Shown piece after piece: positions 38,017 through 46,530 of a stretch of 64,000 nucleotides of DNA. Made by a program: the position numbers and the translations under genes. Every line of letters starts with the position of its first letter. The stretch's first letter is position 1. The DNA lies in the NCBI RefSeq assembly GCF_000241525.1, contig NZ_AHIL01000002.1:248001-312000 (forward strand), read 5' to 3'. The notes beneath the pieces were generated by a model that saw nothing but the letters and a program-made list of their open reading frames with translations, was not told the DNA's origin and did not search any database. Source of the stretch: Comamonas testosteroni ATCC 11996 (GTDB lineage: Bacteria > Pseudomonadota > Gammaproteobacteria > Burkholderiales > Burkholderiaceae_C).

Positions 38017-39666
38017 TCAACCCGCCCATGCATTGCGCAGCAGGGCGGCCGGGTCGTTGCTGGCGCAGGCAACACCGGCCACCGGGCCCCAGTCCGGATC
38101 GAAGCGGCTGCCGATGAAGGCCGAGGCACTGTCGCTGCCCGCATGCTGCAGCATCAGTGTGGCTTGTACCGTGATAGCCAGGCGCTGGGTGAAGCGGCGC
38201 GCCTCGCGCTCCAGATCCTGCGGAGGCAGGGTGACGGCCTGGCGCAGCTTGTCCACCTGCGCACGCAGCACGGCCTCTTCTGAGCTGACTTCACGCAGAT
38301 GGTCCAGCAGCAGATGGGCGTCGTCGGGGTTGCGGGCAATGGCGCGCAGCACATCCAGACACATGACGTTGCCCGACCCCTCCCAGATGGAGTTGACGGG
38401 GGCTTCGCGGAACAAGCGTCCCATGGGGCCGGTCTCCACATAGCCGTTGCCGCCGAAGACTTCCATGGCTTCGCCGGTGTAGCCCACGGCACGCTTGCAG
38501 TTCCAGAACTTGGCGGCAGGCGTGACGATGCGGCGCCAGGCCTGATCCAGCGGGTCTTCGGAGCCAAAGCGTGCGGCCAGATCCATGGCCAGCCAGGTGG
38601 CGGCTTCGGATTCCAGTGCCATATCGGCCAGCAGGCCGGTCATCACCGGCTGCTCGGCCAGCGGCAGGCCGAAGGCATGGCGGTTGCGCGTGTAGTGCAG
38701 GGCCTGCACCAGGGCCTGGCGCATGAAACCTGCACTGGACAGCGCACAGTCCAGGCGGGTGTAGGTGGCCATTTCGATGATGGTGGAAATGCCCCGGCCT
38801 TCCTGGCCGATGAGTACGCCCCAGGCGTCGTCGAACTCCACTTCGCTGCTGCTGTTGGAGCGGTTGCCCACCTTGTCCTTGAGGCGCTGGATGTGAATGG
38901 CGTTCTTGCTGCCGTCGGGTCGCCAGCGTGGCACGAAAAAGCAGGTGGGGCCCCGCTCCTCGGTCTTGGCCAGCACCAGATGCCCGTCGCACATGGGGGC
39001 CGAGAAGAACCATTTGTGGCCGGTGATCAGGTATTCCTCGCCCCGGGGGCCGCTGCTGCCCGACGGGTTCAGGGCCACGGCACGAGTGGTGTTGCTGCGC
39101 ACATCGCTGCCGCCCTGGCGCTCCGTCATGCCCATTCCCACGGTGATGGAGCGCTTGCCCTCGGCGGGAATGTCGCGTGCGTCGTAGTCGGTGGATTCCA
39201 GCAGCGGCCCCAGCGTCGCGTTGAGCTGGGGGTTGATGCGCACCAGCGGAATGCTGGCCTTGGTCATGGTCGTCGGACAGGTCGAGCCGGACTCGATCTG
39301 GCTGTGCATGAACAGCGATGCGCCATAGGCGGCCCAGGCCGTCTGTCGCTGGTCGGTGAAGGGCAGGTTGGAGATGCCGTTGCGCCGTGCAATCGTCATC
39401 ATCTGGTGCCATGCGGGGTGAAAGCGGACCTGGTCGATACGGTCGCCTGAGGGCGAATGCGTGTGCAGCTCGGGCTCGAAGTGGTTGGCTTCTTCTGCGG
39501 CGCGCAGCGTGGCTTCGGCGCCATATTCCGCGCCCTGGCGTTGCAGCTCCGGGTCGCGCCACTGTGCGCCGCCGCGAGTCACGGCACGCTGCAGCACCGG
39601 GTCGCTGGTGTAGACGTTGTAGTCCTTGAGCTCTGGAGCCTGGTTATGGGGATGGATGCCAGTCAT
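38017..39666 (-). CDS. AidB-like acyl-CoA dehydrogenase
   Basis: A 549-residue flavoprotein. Typical AidB-branch segments are GMGMTERQGGSDVRSNTT, ITGHKWFFSAPMCDGHLVLA, RLKDKVGNRSNSSSEVEFD and EVFGGNGYVETGPMGRLFREAPVNSIWEGSGN. FAD-binding residues in the MTERQGGSDVR and GNGYVE motifs are intact. E. coli AidB binds DNA and protects against alkylation. Here the enzyme is operon-linked to an acyl-CoA ligase, so catabolic oxidation is more likely. GGAAG lies before the ATG. AidB proper is the alternative. Confidence 0.82.
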   Translation of the reverse strand: MTGIHPHNQAPELKDYNVYTSDPVLQRAVTRGGAQWRDPELQRQGAEYGAEATLRAAEEANHFEPELHTHSPSGDRIDQVRFHPAWHQMMTIARRNGISNLPFTDQRQTAWAAYGASLFMHSQIESGSTCPTTMTKASIPLVRINPQLNATLGPLLESTDYDARDIPAEGKRSITVGMGMTERQGGSDVRSNTTRAVALNPSGSSGPRGEEYLITGHKWFFSAPMCDGHLVLAKTEERGPTCFFVPRWRPDGSKNAIHIQRLKDKVGNRSNSSSEVEFDDAWGVLIGQEGRGISTIIEMATYTRLDCALSSAGFMRQALVQALHYTRNRHAFGLPLAEQPVMTGLLADMALESEAATWLAMDLAARFGSEDPLDQAWRRIVTPAAKFWNCKRAVGYTGEAMEVFGGNGYVETGPMGRLFREAPVNSIWEGSGNVMCLDVLRAIARNPDDAHLLLDHLREVSSEEAVLRAQVDKLRQAVTLPPQDLEREARRFTQRLAITVQATLMLQHAGSDSASAFIGSRFDPDWGPVAGVACASNDPAALLRNAWAG

Positions 39667-39751
39667 GATGTCTCTTCCTTCTGAGGTGGGTGGCCCTGTT
39701 CGCAGAGGGGCTCAGGGCGTTGTGATTTCTAGGAGGCGCCAGGCAGGCGGC

Positions 39752-40996
39752 TCAGGAGGGCCGCTTCATAGTGCAGCTGGTGTCCAGGCTGGATGCCTGT
39801 GCGGAAACCGTGCTGACGGGCTTCCATCCCAGGCCCGTTCCTTCCTGGTCATGCACCACGGTCTTGCCGTCCATTTTTTCCCAGCTCAGCACATGGATGG
39901 GTTGCTGGGCCTGGTGGTCGCTCTTGCGCATTTCCACGGGGCCGTTGATGCCCTCGAAGCGCATGCCAGACATCCTGGCCGCGACGGCGCCAGGTTCCAC
40001 GGACTTGGCCTCGCGCATGGCCTGGGCCAGCATCAGCATGGCGTTGTGGCCCAGGCCGTTGATGAAGTCCTCGTTGAACTGGCGCTTGAAGCCCGGCAGC
40101 AGCGGGCTGCTCATCAGCGGCTCAGAGTTGGGGCTGAAGGCCGAGATCAGCTTGACCCGGCCTTGCCCTGCCGCACCCATGGCGCTGGGCACCCCGAAGT
40201 TGTTGCCGTTGAGGGTGTAGAAGTCCGTGTTCAGACCCGCTTCGCGCGCAGCCCGCACGATCAGTGCCAGATCGGCACCGAAGTCCGCAGTGATGACGGC
40301 ATCGGCCCCGGATTGCTTGATCTTGGCGATATACGGCGAGTAATCCTTGACCTGTCCGAGAGGGTGGAAGTCATCGCCCACGATCTTCAGGTCGGGGCGC
40401 TTGGCCGCCAGCATGCTGCGTGCGGCGCGCGAGACTTCCTGGCCGTAGGCATAGTTGGGGTTGAGCAAAAAGACCTGCTTCACCTGCTTTTGCCCGGCCA
40501 GGTAGGAGGTCAGCGCGGCCACCTTCATGTCCGAATTCGCATCGGTGCGAAAGTGCCAGTAGCTGCACCTGGCATTGGTCATCTGCGGCGCCTGGGCTGC
40601 ATAGTTCAGGTAGATGATTTCCTTGCCGGGGTTGCGGCTGTTGTGCTTTTCTATGGCCTCCTGCAGTGCCAGGCCCACGGCCGAGGAGCTGGCACCCTGC
40701 ACCACATAGCGGATGTTCTGTCCGATGATGGAGTTGAGCTGGCTCAGCGCCTCCTGTGCGGAGAGGCGGTTGTCGAAGGGCACGACCTCGAACTTCACGG
40801 CACCGGCCCAGCCTTGCTCGTTGGCAAGCTTGGCGCTGTACTGGAAGCTCTTGAGCACATTCAGGCCCAGCCCCGCCATGGGGCCGCTCATGGCATCCAG
40901 CGAGGCAATCTTCACCACCGTGGCCGGCTGCGCGTGAACGAGTGATGCGCAGGCCAGAGCCACTGCCGCCAAGGGAGTGGAAATACGAGGGTGCAT
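39752..40996 (-). CDS. ABC transporter substrate-binding protein, branched-chain amino acid (LivK) type
   Basis: A 414-residue periplasmic binding protein. The signal peptide ends at VHAQ. The type I fold starts IASLDAMSGPMAGLGLNVL, then SQLNSIIGQNIRYVVQGASSS, FLLNPNYAYGQEVS and DAVITADFGADLALIVRAA. The length agrees with LivK-type receptors. No permease or ATPase genes are next to it, so it must share a transporter or act as an orphan receptor. It leads the minus-strand cluster with the AidB-like and ligase genes, suggesting uptake of the acid they metabolise. GGAGACAAGC precedes the ATG. Confidence 0.85.
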   Translation of the reverse strand: MHPRISTPLAAVALACASLVHAQPATVVKIASLDAMSGPMAGLGLNVLKSFQYSAKLANEQGWAGAVKFEVVPFDNRLSAQEALSQLNSIIGQNIRYVVQGASSSAVGLALQEAIEKHNSRNPGKEIIYLNYAAQAPQMTNARCSYWHFRTDANSDMKVAALTSYLAGQKQVKQVFLLNPNYAYGQEVSRAARSMLAAKRPDLKIVGDDFHPLGQVKDYSPYIAKIKQSGADAVITADFGADLALIVRAAREAGLNTDFYTLNGNNFGVPSAMGAAGQGRVKLISAFSPNSEPLMSSPLLPGFKRQFNEDFINGLGHNAMLMLAQAMREAKSVEPGAVAARMSGMRFEGINGPVEMRKSDHQAQQPIHVLSWEKMDGKTVVHDQEGTGLGWKPVSTVSAQASSLDTSCTMKRPS

Positions 40997-41116
40997 GCTT
41001 GTCTCCGTCTTCTCATAAGAATTTTTTATTCACCAGGCCGCAATGCACAATGGCATCGAAGTACCTGTCAAAAATTCTAGGAAACCGTGCAAAAAAGGTG
41101 TTCGGATTTGGCCAGC

Positions 41117-41758
41117 ATGAAACCACGCACTCCTTCGACCGCGACAGCAGGGCGTCGCCGCCCTTTGCAGTCCCGTGCGCGGCAGACGTTTCAGGCCCTG
41201 CAGGACGCCTTTGTTCGGCTTTTGCTTGAGCGCAGTTACGCGGAAATCACCGTGCGCGAGATCGTCCTGGTGGCGGGCACCGGGCTGGGCAGCTTCTACG
41301 AGTACTTCTCGGGCAAGGAAGACCTGGCCAAGGTTTGCCTGCATCTGCGCTCCAAGTCACTGCTGCTGGGAATTCGCGGCGTGACCGCAAGCCATTCGGG
41401 CCAGCCGCTGATGCAGATTACCGAGGCGGTGATCGAGTCACAGCTGCAGGCGCACCGTGAGCGGGCAGATGAATGGGGTGCCCACTATCTGCTGGAGCGC
41501 CACTACTCCACTTCCGAGGCCTACCGAAAGATGTTCGAGCGCTTTGTGGATGCCTGGGCCGCAGCCATGGAGCAGGCCGTCGATCTGCCCCCGGACTACC
41601 CGGTGCGCGATGCTGCACGGGTGAGCCAGTGCATTCTGTACGGCCTGTTCAATCACAGCTATCTGGCCGCCGATGCTCCGCCGGATCTGGACTTGCTGCG
41701 CCAGCGCGCCAACACGGCCATATCCGGCTATCTGAACGCCTTGCGCTGCGCTGCCTGA
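41117..41758 (+). CDS. TetR-family transcriptional regulator
   Basis: A 213-residue regulator. The N-terminal helix-turn-helix is LLERSYAEITVREIVLVAGTGLGSFYEYFSGKEDL, with the TetR hallmark GxxxGSFYxYFxxK. The C-terminal ligand domain is helical. It is divergent from the binding-protein gene with about 120 bp between starts, so it probably controls the acyl-CoA cluster. The ATG at 41117 has no good ribosome-binding site; a GTG at 41087 in frame is possible. The ligand is unknown and may be the acyl-CoA made by the neighbouring ligase. Confidence 0.8.
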   Translation: MKPRTPSTATAGRRRPLQSRARQTFQALQDAFVRLLLERSYAEITVREIVLVAGTGLGSFYEYFSGKEDLAKVCLHLRSKSLLLGIRGVTASHSGQPLMQITEAVIESQLQAHRERADEWGAHYLLERHYSTSEAYRKMFERFVDAWAAAMEQAVDLPPDYPVRDAARVSQCILYGLFNHSYLAADAPPDLDLLRQRANTAISGYLNALRCAA

Positions 41759-41765
41759 AATGAAA

Positions 41766-41796
41766 AAGACCGCCAGCGGCAAGCCGTGGCGGTCTT
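41766..41796. terminator. Bidirectional terminator between the TetR gene and topB
   Basis: AAGACCGCC (41766-41774) pairs with GGCGGTCTT (41788-41796) around a 13-nt loop, preceded by five A. On the minus strand the flanking A run becomes a T run, so it can stop topB transcription. Confidence 0.65.
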
Positions 41797-41823
41797 GGTT
41801 GGTCATTGCGGCAGGGCTGGCGA

Positions 41824-44760
41824 TCAGCTCACATGCTTGCCCACAATGCCGGCCAGCTCGAACATGCTGATCTGCTCCTTGCCGAACACCGGCTTGAGCT
41901 TGGCGTCGGCGTTGATGGCGCGCTTGTCCTTGGCGTCCTGCAGGCCGTTGGCCTTGATGTAGTCCCAGAGCTTCTTGATCACGTCGGGGCGCGAGGTGGG
42001 CTCGCTGCCGATCACGGCGGCCAGGTCGGCGCTGGGCTTGAGCGTGGCGCTCACGGTGCGGGGCTTCTTCACCGCAGCGGTCTTGGTCGTCGCCTTGGTC
42101 GCTGTCTTGGCGGCGGTCTTCTTGGCTGCGGCGCCTGTCTTCTTGGCGGCAGCCGTCGTGGTCTTGGCCGCTGCAGCGCCCGCCGTCTTGCGTGCCGGGT
42201 ATTTGCCTTCGCGCTGCTCGAACTCGAAGTTCACCTTGCCCGCAGCACCATCCCAGACCAGGAAGGCCTTGAAGTTGCGGCGCGTGCGGTTGGAGACGAA
42301 CTTCTCCAGCAGATCGGTCTTGCCGGTCTGCAGCAGCTTGCTCATCTGCTCGCGCTCGATGGGCTGCTGCAGGATGATCTGGCCGCTCTTGAAGTCGCAG
42401 CTGGGCGTGGTCTGGGCCAGCGTGGGCACGGCCTTGGAGCAGACATAGTTGGCGCCATGCTCGAAGACGGGCGAGCCGCACTTGGGACAGGGGCCCAGGC
42501 TTTGCTGGTGGGCAAAGTCCACAATCTCGCCCGTGTCCTCGGAGTCCTTGTCGTCGCCGAAGTCGAATTCCAGCTTGAAGTTGCTGTTTTCCTCGTCACG
42601 CACGATGGCGACCTCGGCCACAAACGGCCAGCCGGCCTTGGAGCGGAAGCCTTCCAGCGGGCCGATGCGGCGCTCGCGCAGCAGCTGCTCGGCTTCGGCC
42701 GTCTCGAAGGTGCGGCCGGCCGGCGACTTGGTGAACGAGAAGCCGCAGCCTTCGCTGGCGCCATTGGCGCCTGTGCAGGCGTAGCGGCGGTAGTTTTCCT
42801 TGACTACGCCGCCGCAGTTGGGGCAGGGCGTGGAGAGCGTCGCGTAGTCACCGGGAATGGTGTCGCGGTCGTATTCCTTGGCCTTCTTGACCAGCTTCTC
42901 GGTCATGGCCTGGATCTGCTGCATGAAGGCTTCGCGGGAGAGCTGGCCTTTTTCCATCTGCGACAGCTTGAATTCCCATTCGCCGGTCAGGTCGGCGCGG
43001 CACAGTTCCTCGACTTCCAGACCGCGCAGCAGCGTCATCAGCTGGAAGGCCTTGGCCGTGGGGATCAGTTCGCGGCCTTCGCGCAGCATGTACTTTTCCG
43101 TCAGCAGGCCTTCGATGATGGCCGCACGCGTGGCTGGCGTGCCCAGGCCTTTTTCCTGCATGGCTTCACGCAGCTCGTCGTCGTCGATCTGCTTGCCGGC
43201 GCTTTCCATGGCCCCCAGCAGCGTGGCTTCGGAGTAGCGTGCCGGCGGCTTGGTCTTGAGGCCCTTGACATCGGCGTGGTGGGTGCGCGGCTGCTCGCCG
43301 GGCTTCACGGCCACCAGGGGCTGGCCCTTGTCGCCTTCCTTGGCATCCTCCACCTCGTTGGCGGCTTCCTTGCCATAGATGGCCAGCCAGCCCGGCTTGA
43401 CCAGCACCTTGCCCTCGGTCTTGAAGCTGTGCTGCTCCACCTTGCTGATGCGCGTGGTGACCTGGTATTCGGCGCTGGGGAAGAACACCGCCATGAAGCG
43501 GCGCACGACCAGGTCGTACAGCTTCTGTTCGGCTTCCGACAGGCCGGAAGGGGCCTGTGTGGTCGGGATGATGGCAAAGTGATCCGACACCTTGCTGTTG
43601 TCGAAGACGCGCTTGGTGGGGCGGATGTAGTTGTCGTTGATGGCCTGCTGGGCAAACGGCGCCAGATGGCGCATGCCGCTGGTGGCCAGCATGTCGAAGG
43701 TCTGCTTGGCGACGGGCAGATAGTCTTCGGGCAGGGCGCGCGAGTCGGTACGCGGGTAGGTCAGGGCCTTGTGGCGTTCGTACAGGCTTTGCGCCAGCGC
43801 CAGCGTGGTCTTGGCCGAGAAGCCGAACTTGCCGTTGGCCTCGCGCTGCAGGCTGGTCAGGTCGAACAGCAGGGGCGATGCCTGCGTGGTGGGCTTGCTC
43901 TCTTCGGTGACGGTGGCCGGCTTGCCTTGCACGGCGGCGGCAATCGCTTCGGCATCGGCCTTGTTCCACAGGCGGTCGGCCTTGGCCTCGGCATCGTCCG
44001 ACTTCTTCCACTGCGGGTTGAACCACTTGCCCAGGTACTGGCCGGCCTGAGCGTCGAAAGTGCCGTGCACTTCCCAGTAGTCGCGGCTGACGAATTTGCG
44101 GATCTTTTCCTCGCGCTCCACCACCAGGGACAGGGTGGGCGTCTGCACGCGGCCCACGGTGGTCAGGAAGAAGCCGCCGTCGCGCGAGTTGAAGGCCGTC
44201 ATGGCGCGCGTGCCGTTGATGCCCACCAGCCAGTCGGCTTCGGAGCGGCTGCGCGCAGCGCTGGCCAGGCCCTGCATCTGGGCATCGCTGCGCAGATTGT
44301 TGAAGCCGTCGCGAATCGCCTGCGGCGTCATGGATTGCAGCCACAGGCGCTTGACGGGTTTGCCCAGGCCGCCCTTGGCGCCGCCCGCGTATTGCTCGAT
44401 CAGGCGGAAGATCAGCTCACCTTCGCGGCCCGCGTCACAGGCGTTGATGAGTTCGGTCACGTCCTTGCGCTTGGCCTGCTTGACCACGGCGTTCAGGCGG
44501 GTCTTGGTCTTGTCCACGGGCTTGAGGTCGAAGCGCGGGGGGATGACCGGCAGATTGGCAAAACTCCATTTGCCGCGCTTGACGTCGAATTCTTCGGGCG
44601 CCTGAATTTCCACCAGGTGGCCGACCGCACTGGTCACCACATAGCTGTCCGATTCGAAATAGTCATCGTGTTTTTCGAACTTGCCTGCCACCGGGGTCAG
44701 CGCACGGACGATGTCCTGTGCGACAGAAGGCTTCTCTGCAATCACCAGGGTTTTAGTCAT
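41824..44760 (-). CDS. topB: DNA topoisomerase III with histone H1-like linker and C-terminal SWIB domain
   Basis: A 978-residue type IA topoisomerase. The TOPRIM domain has LVIAEKPSVAQDI and NACDAGREGELIF. The catalytic Tyr335 lies in ALTYPRTDS. C-terminal zinc-ribbon segments follow (CPNCGG...ACTGANGASEGC, CPKCGSP...YVCSKA). After about residue 830 comes a Lys/Ala/Thr-rich linker with KKTGAAAKK and KTATKATTKTAAVKKP, resembling histone H1 tails. A SWIB/MDM2 domain (about 903-978: LKPSADLAAVIG, RPDVIKKLWDYIKANGLQD) ends the chain. E. coli TopB is about 653 residues. The extra domains are the main oddity. It decatenates DNA and resolves recombination intermediates. Confidence 0.93.
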   Translation of the reverse strand: MTKTLVIAEKPSVAQDIVRALTPVAGKFEKHDDYFESDSYVVTSAVGHLVEIQAPEEFDVKRGKWSFANLPVIPPRFDLKPVDKTKTRLNAVVKQAKRKDVTELINACDAGREGELIFRLIEQYAGGAKGGLGKPVKRLWLQSMTPQAIRDGFNNLRSDAQMQGLASAARSRSEADWLVGINGTRAMTAFNSRDGGFFLTTVGRVQTPTLSLVVEREEKIRKFVSRDYWEVHGTFDAQAGQYLGKWFNPQWKKSDDAEAKADRLWNKADAEAIAAAVQGKPATVTEESKPTTQASPLLFDLTSLQREANGKFGFSAKTTLALAQSLYERHKALTYPRTDSRALPEDYLPVAKQTFDMLATSGMRHLAPFAQQAINDNYIRPTKRVFDNSKVSDHFAIIPTTQAPSGLSEAEQKLYDLVVRRFMAVFFPSAEYQVTTRISKVEQHSFKTEGKVLVKPGWLAIYGKEAANEVEDAKEGDKGQPLVAVKPGEQPRTHHADVKGLKTKPPARYSEATLLGAMESAGKQIDDDELREAMQEKGLGTPATRAAIIEGLLTEKYMLREGRELIPTAKAFQLMTLLRGLEVEELCRADLTGEWEFKLSQMEKGQLSREAFMQQIQAMTEKLVKKAKEYDRDTIPGDYATLSTPCPNCGGVVKENYRRYACTGANGASEGCGFSFTKSPAGRTFETAEAEQLLRERRIGPLEGFRSKAGWPFVAEVAIVRDEENSNFKLEFDFGDDKDSEDTGEIVDFAHQQSLGPCPKCGSPVFEHGANYVCSKAVPTLAQTTPSCDFKSGQIILQQPIEREQMSKLLQTGKTDLLEKFVSNRTRRNFKAFLVWDGAAGKVNFEFEQREGKYPARKTAGAAAAKTTTAAAKKTGAAAKKTAAKTATKATTKTAAVKKPRTVSATLKPSADLAAVIGSEPTSRPDVIKKLWDYIKANGLQDAKDKRAINADAKLKPVFGKEQISMFELAGIVGKHVS

Positions 44761-44877
44761 TGTGTGTTCTCGTCGTCATTAACCACCTGAACCCGAATCA
44801 AAACTCAGGCTCATACAATTCGCTTATCACGCGCGCGCATGCGCACATGTGTGCATATTCAAAGTATCAGAGAAAAC

Positions 44878-45384
44878 ATGCCCCGCACATCACTGGCCTC
44901 TTCAACGGGTCGCCGCATCCAGACCCGGCGCTCTGGCGTTCATGGCAAAGGCGTTTTCGCCGCGCAGGATATTGCGGAAGGCGAAACCATTATTGAGTAC
45001 GTGGGCGAAGTGATTGACTGGCAGGAGGCGCAGGACCGTCATCCGCATGATCCCAGCCAGCCCAATCACACTTTTTACTTTCAGGTCGATGATGAGCGGG
45101 TGATAGATGCCACGCACAAGGGCAATTCTTCGCGCTGGATCAACCACAGCTGCGCGCCCAACTGCTACACCGACGAGATCGACGGTCGCGTCTATATCGT
45201 GGCGCTGCGCAATATTGCAGCGGGCGAGGAACTGAACTACGACTATGGCCTGATGGTGGAGGAGCGCTATACGGCCAAGCTCAAGGCTGAATATGCCTGC
45301 TACTGCGGCGCCGCGAACTGCCGCGGCACCATGCTGGCGCCGAAAAGGGGCTGGAAACCTCCGATGCCCCAAGGCTCCCCCTGA
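44878..45384 (+). CDS. SET-domain protein-lysine methyltransferase
   Basis: A 168-residue single SET domain with post-SET motif. Conserved blocks are SGVHGKGVFAAQDIAEGE (19-36), RWINHSCAPNC (86-96) with the AdoMet-binding NHSC, EELNYDY (117-123) with the catalytic Tyr, and the zinc post-SET CYCGAANCRG (141-150). It transfers methyl groups from AdoMet to lysine side chains. It is divergent from topB across 117 bp, and the TopB linker is lysine-rich and H1-like, so TopB or a nucleoid protein is a plausible substrate. The ATG at 44878 follows GAGAAAAC. The substrate is inference only. Confidence 0.85.
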   Translation: MPRTSLASSTGRRIQTRRSGVHGKGVFAAQDIAEGETIIEYVGEVIDWQEAQDRHPHDPSQPNHTFYFQVDDERVIDATHKGNSSRWINHSCAPNCYTDEIDGRVYIVALRNIAAGEELNYDYGLMVEERYTAKLKAEYACYCGAANCRGTMLAPKRGWKPPMPQGSP

Positions 45385-45480
45385 GCGGCTTTGCCGCTTC
45401 CCCCTCTCTCGCGTTGCTTCGCAATGCGGGAGGGGGACGACGCCATCGCCGCGAGGCGGCTCTTGCTCGGCGTCTCTGAG
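45377..45480. repeat. GC-rich dispersed intergenic repeat, copy A
   Basis: CCCCTGAGCGGC, loop TTT, GCCGCTTCCCC is followed by a second hairpin and GGGGGACGACGCC...GCCGCGAGGCGGCTCTTGCTCGG. The same order of blocks (hairpin, C-rich tract, hairpin, GGGGACG, GCTGCGG-like block, CTTGC) occurs near 46380, 50090 (inverted) and 52690. Confidence 0.5.
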
Positions 45481-45535
45481 TTGGAACATGCTTGTTCAAG
45501 GCGTGCTCGCTGCATAGAAATTTTGGATAAAGAAA

Positions 45536-46366
45536 ATGACTCAGCCGATTCACTGGAATGCCGAAGCCTTGTGGGAAGCCATTGCACCGCAGTTGCCGGG
45601 CTTTACGGTCGAGGTGCTGCCGACCATCGATTCCTCAAATACCGAAATCATGCGCCGCGCGCGCGACGGGCTGACGGACCCGGTGCTGCTGATTGCCGAG
45701 CAGCAGACCCAGGGCCGAGGCCGCCTGGGCCGCAACTGGGTCAGTGGCGTCGGTGATTCGCTGATGTTCTCGCTGGGCCTGCCACTGGCACCGCGCGACT
45801 GGTCGGGGCTGTCATTGGCGGTGGGAGTGAGCGTGGCCGAGAGCCTGCAGCCCCAGCTTCCTGCAGCGGGGGCTGCGCCCAGGATCGGCATCAAATGGCC
45901 CAACGATCTGTGGCTGGAGGGCGACCGCAAGCTGGCCGGCATTCTGATCGAGACCGCCAGCTTTGTCGGCGGCCAGCAGCACGATATGACGGCGCCGCGC
46001 TATGTGGTGATCGGTATCGGCATCAATGTACGCCCGCGTCCCGGTGACGGCATGCGCACGGCCCCGGCCTGCCTGCAGGAGCTCGATGCCGCACTGGATG
46101 CGCCCACGGCCCTGGCCTGCATATTGCCCAACCTGGTGGCCGAGGTGCAGAGCTTTGCCCTGCATGGCTTTGCTCCGCTGATGCAGCGTTTTGCCCAGCG
46201 CGATCTGCTGGCTGGACGCGAGGTGAATCTGAGCGACGGCACGAGCGGCATGGCTCAGGGTGTGGCTGCCGATGGCGGCTTTCTGGTGCGTACCGCGACC
46301 GGGCTGCAAGCCGTGACCAGTTCTGAAATCAGCGTGCGTCCGGCTGGCAGCCCGCTGCAGGCTTGA
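45536..46366 (+). CDS. birA: Biotin-[acetyl-CoA-carboxylase] ligase
   Basis: A 276-residue ligase. The biotinyl-AMP site motif is GRGRLGRNW, with upstream IDSSNTEIMRRA and downstream KWPNDLWLEGDRKLAGILIE and GIGINV. The C-terminal domain (about 225-276) is the small SH3-like fold. The N-terminal repressor helix-turn-helix of E. coli BirA is missing, so this is a class I ligase that does not repress transcription. It attaches biotin to carboxylase BCCP domains. The ribosome-binding site is weak. It lies between two dispersed repeats. Confidence 0.93.
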   Translation: MTQPIHWNAEALWEAIAPQLPGFTVEVLPTIDSSNTEIMRRARDGLTDPVLLIAEQQTQGRGRLGRNWVSGVGDSLMFSLGLPLAPRDWSGLSLAVGVSVAESLQPQLPAAGAAPRIGIKWPNDLWLEGDRKLAGILIETASFVGGQQHDMTAPRYVVIGIGINVRPRPGDGMRTAPACLQELDAALDAPTALACILPNLVAEVQSFALHGFAPLMQRFAQRDLLAGREVNLSDGTSGMAQGVAADGGFLVRTATGLQAVTSSEISVRPAGSPLQA

Positions 46367-46371
46367 AATGA

Positions 46372-46505
46372 AGCACCTCATGAGGCGCTTTGCGCCTTCC
46401 TCCTCTCTCTACGCGCTGCGCGCTAGGGGAGAAGGACGCAGCCCTCGCTGCGGGGCGGCGGGGCCGCCCAGGCCCTTGCCCGGCTGCCCGCGAGCGGCTG
46501 CAGCC
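46372..46505. repeat. GC-rich dispersed intergenic repeat, copy B
   Basis: TGAGGCGCTTTGCGCCTTCC, then an ACGCGCTGCGCG hairpin, GGGGAGAAGGACG, CCCTCGCTGCGGGGCGGC and CCCTTGCCCGG. The order of blocks is the same as in the other copies, with base substitutions that keep the hairpins. Confidence 0.45.
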
Positions 46506-46530
46506 CATGGATAACTGATGTGAGAAACCT

